This document shows positions 63,922 through 64,000 of a stretch of 64,000 nucleotides of DNA, in pieces. Source of the DNA: Candidatus Haliotispira prima (GTDB taxonomy: Bacteria > Spirochaetota > Spirochaetia > SP-2023); the NCBI GenBank assembly GCA_029867005.1, contig CP123443.1:3162001-3226000 (forward strand). Direction: 5' to 3'. Under the pieces are notes generated by a model, which worked only from the letters and a program-made list of their open reading frames with translations, ran no database searches and had not been told where the DNA came from. A program made the position numbers and the translations under genes. Positions within the stretch are counted from its first letter, which is position 1; every line of letters begins with the position of its first letter.

Positions 63922-64000
63922 ATGAAACATCAGCAAATACTATTGACCGGCATGCCGGCAAACAGTAAAATATCCAATATCCAATATCCAATATCCAATA
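63922..64000 (+). CDS. N-terminal fragment of lipoprotein array copy 3 (cut by the right edge)
   Basis: ATG 63922, preceded by GGAGG, begins MKHQQILLTGMP as in copy 1, and the heptamer repeat begins at 63969 with at least four full units before the window ends, so its unit number and ON/OFF state cannot be read here. Confidence 0.7.
   Translation, partial: MKHQQILLTGMPANSKISNIQYPISN
63969..64000 (+). repeat. Heptanucleotide tandem repeat, copy 3 (truncated)
   Basis: At least four AATATCC units from 63969, then AATA at the window edge. Confidence 0.9.

Larger units (their letters stand above)
61664..64000 (+). repeat. Tandem array of about 1.1 kb lipoprotein units (two complete, third cut by the edge)
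   Basis: Promoters begin at 61664, 62777 and 63858, start codons at 61728, 62840 and 63922, giving periods of about 1110 and 1080 bases. Each unit runs promoter, ribosome binding site, ATG, heptamer repeat, signal peptide, lipoprotein body, then a GC-rich hairpin region before the next promoter. The third unit continues past the window. Confidence 0.9.

Overview
The window is a 64 kb piece of a bacterial chromosome, with genes on both strands, roughly balanced base composition by eye, and no phage, insertion sequence, CRISPR array or rRNA that I can see. The organism is most likely a diderm and probably a spirochaete. The diderm part rests on two candidate outer-membrane beta-barrel proteins, a LolA-like exported protein and several lipoproteins. 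The spirochaete part is inference from overall protein style and gene mixture (zinc-ribbon/coiled-coil protein, rnpB, TPR, mre cluster; M30-type lipoprotein peptidase; RNase Y); no marker gene here proves it.

Left part (1-9 kb): a minus-strand suf cluster for Fe-S assembly (Rrf2-type regulator, sufB, sufC and sufD cut by the window edge), then plus-strand genes for a LolA-like protein, a beta-barrel candidate and bioA. Next (9-25 kb): a 1371-residue exported ankyrin protein, argS, the minus-strand glutamate synthase pair gltB and gltD, an OB-like lipoprotein overlapping an M30-like zinc peptidase lipoprotein, and tRNA-Gly(TCC).

Middle (25-50 kb), mostly plus strand and mostly housekeeping: dnaG, rpoD, a C4 zinc-ribbon coiled-coil protein, RNase P RNA, then an elongasome cluster (TPR, mreB, mreC, mreD, PBP2, rodA, TPR), era overlapping a NudC-like Nudix gene, an SDR, tRNA-Pro(GGG), RNase Y, a TetR regulator, a HEAT-repeat protein and rbgA. 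Right part (50-61.5 kb), all minus strand: a porin-like protein, tRNA-Ala(GGC), birA, a TPR protein, lipB, asnB, three proteins of unknown function and a TrmH-type methyltransferase. bioA and birA (biotin) and lipB (lipoate) show cofactor metabolism; gltBD and asnB show amide-nitrogen metabolism.

Right edge (61.66 kb to the end): the most unusual region. A tandem array of about 1.1 kb units, two complete and a third cut off, each with the same sigma-70-like promoter, ribosome binding site and ATG, followed at once by a heptanucleotide tandem repeat (unit AATATCC) and then a lipoprotein reading frame with a good signal peptide and lipobox. With 6 units (copy 1) and 4 units (copy 2) the ATG is out of frame with the lipoprotein; 5 units (or 2 or 8) would join them in frame in both copies. 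This is the layout of phase-variable surface lipoprotein genes controlled by slipped-strand mispairing, with both complete copies OFF in this sequence.
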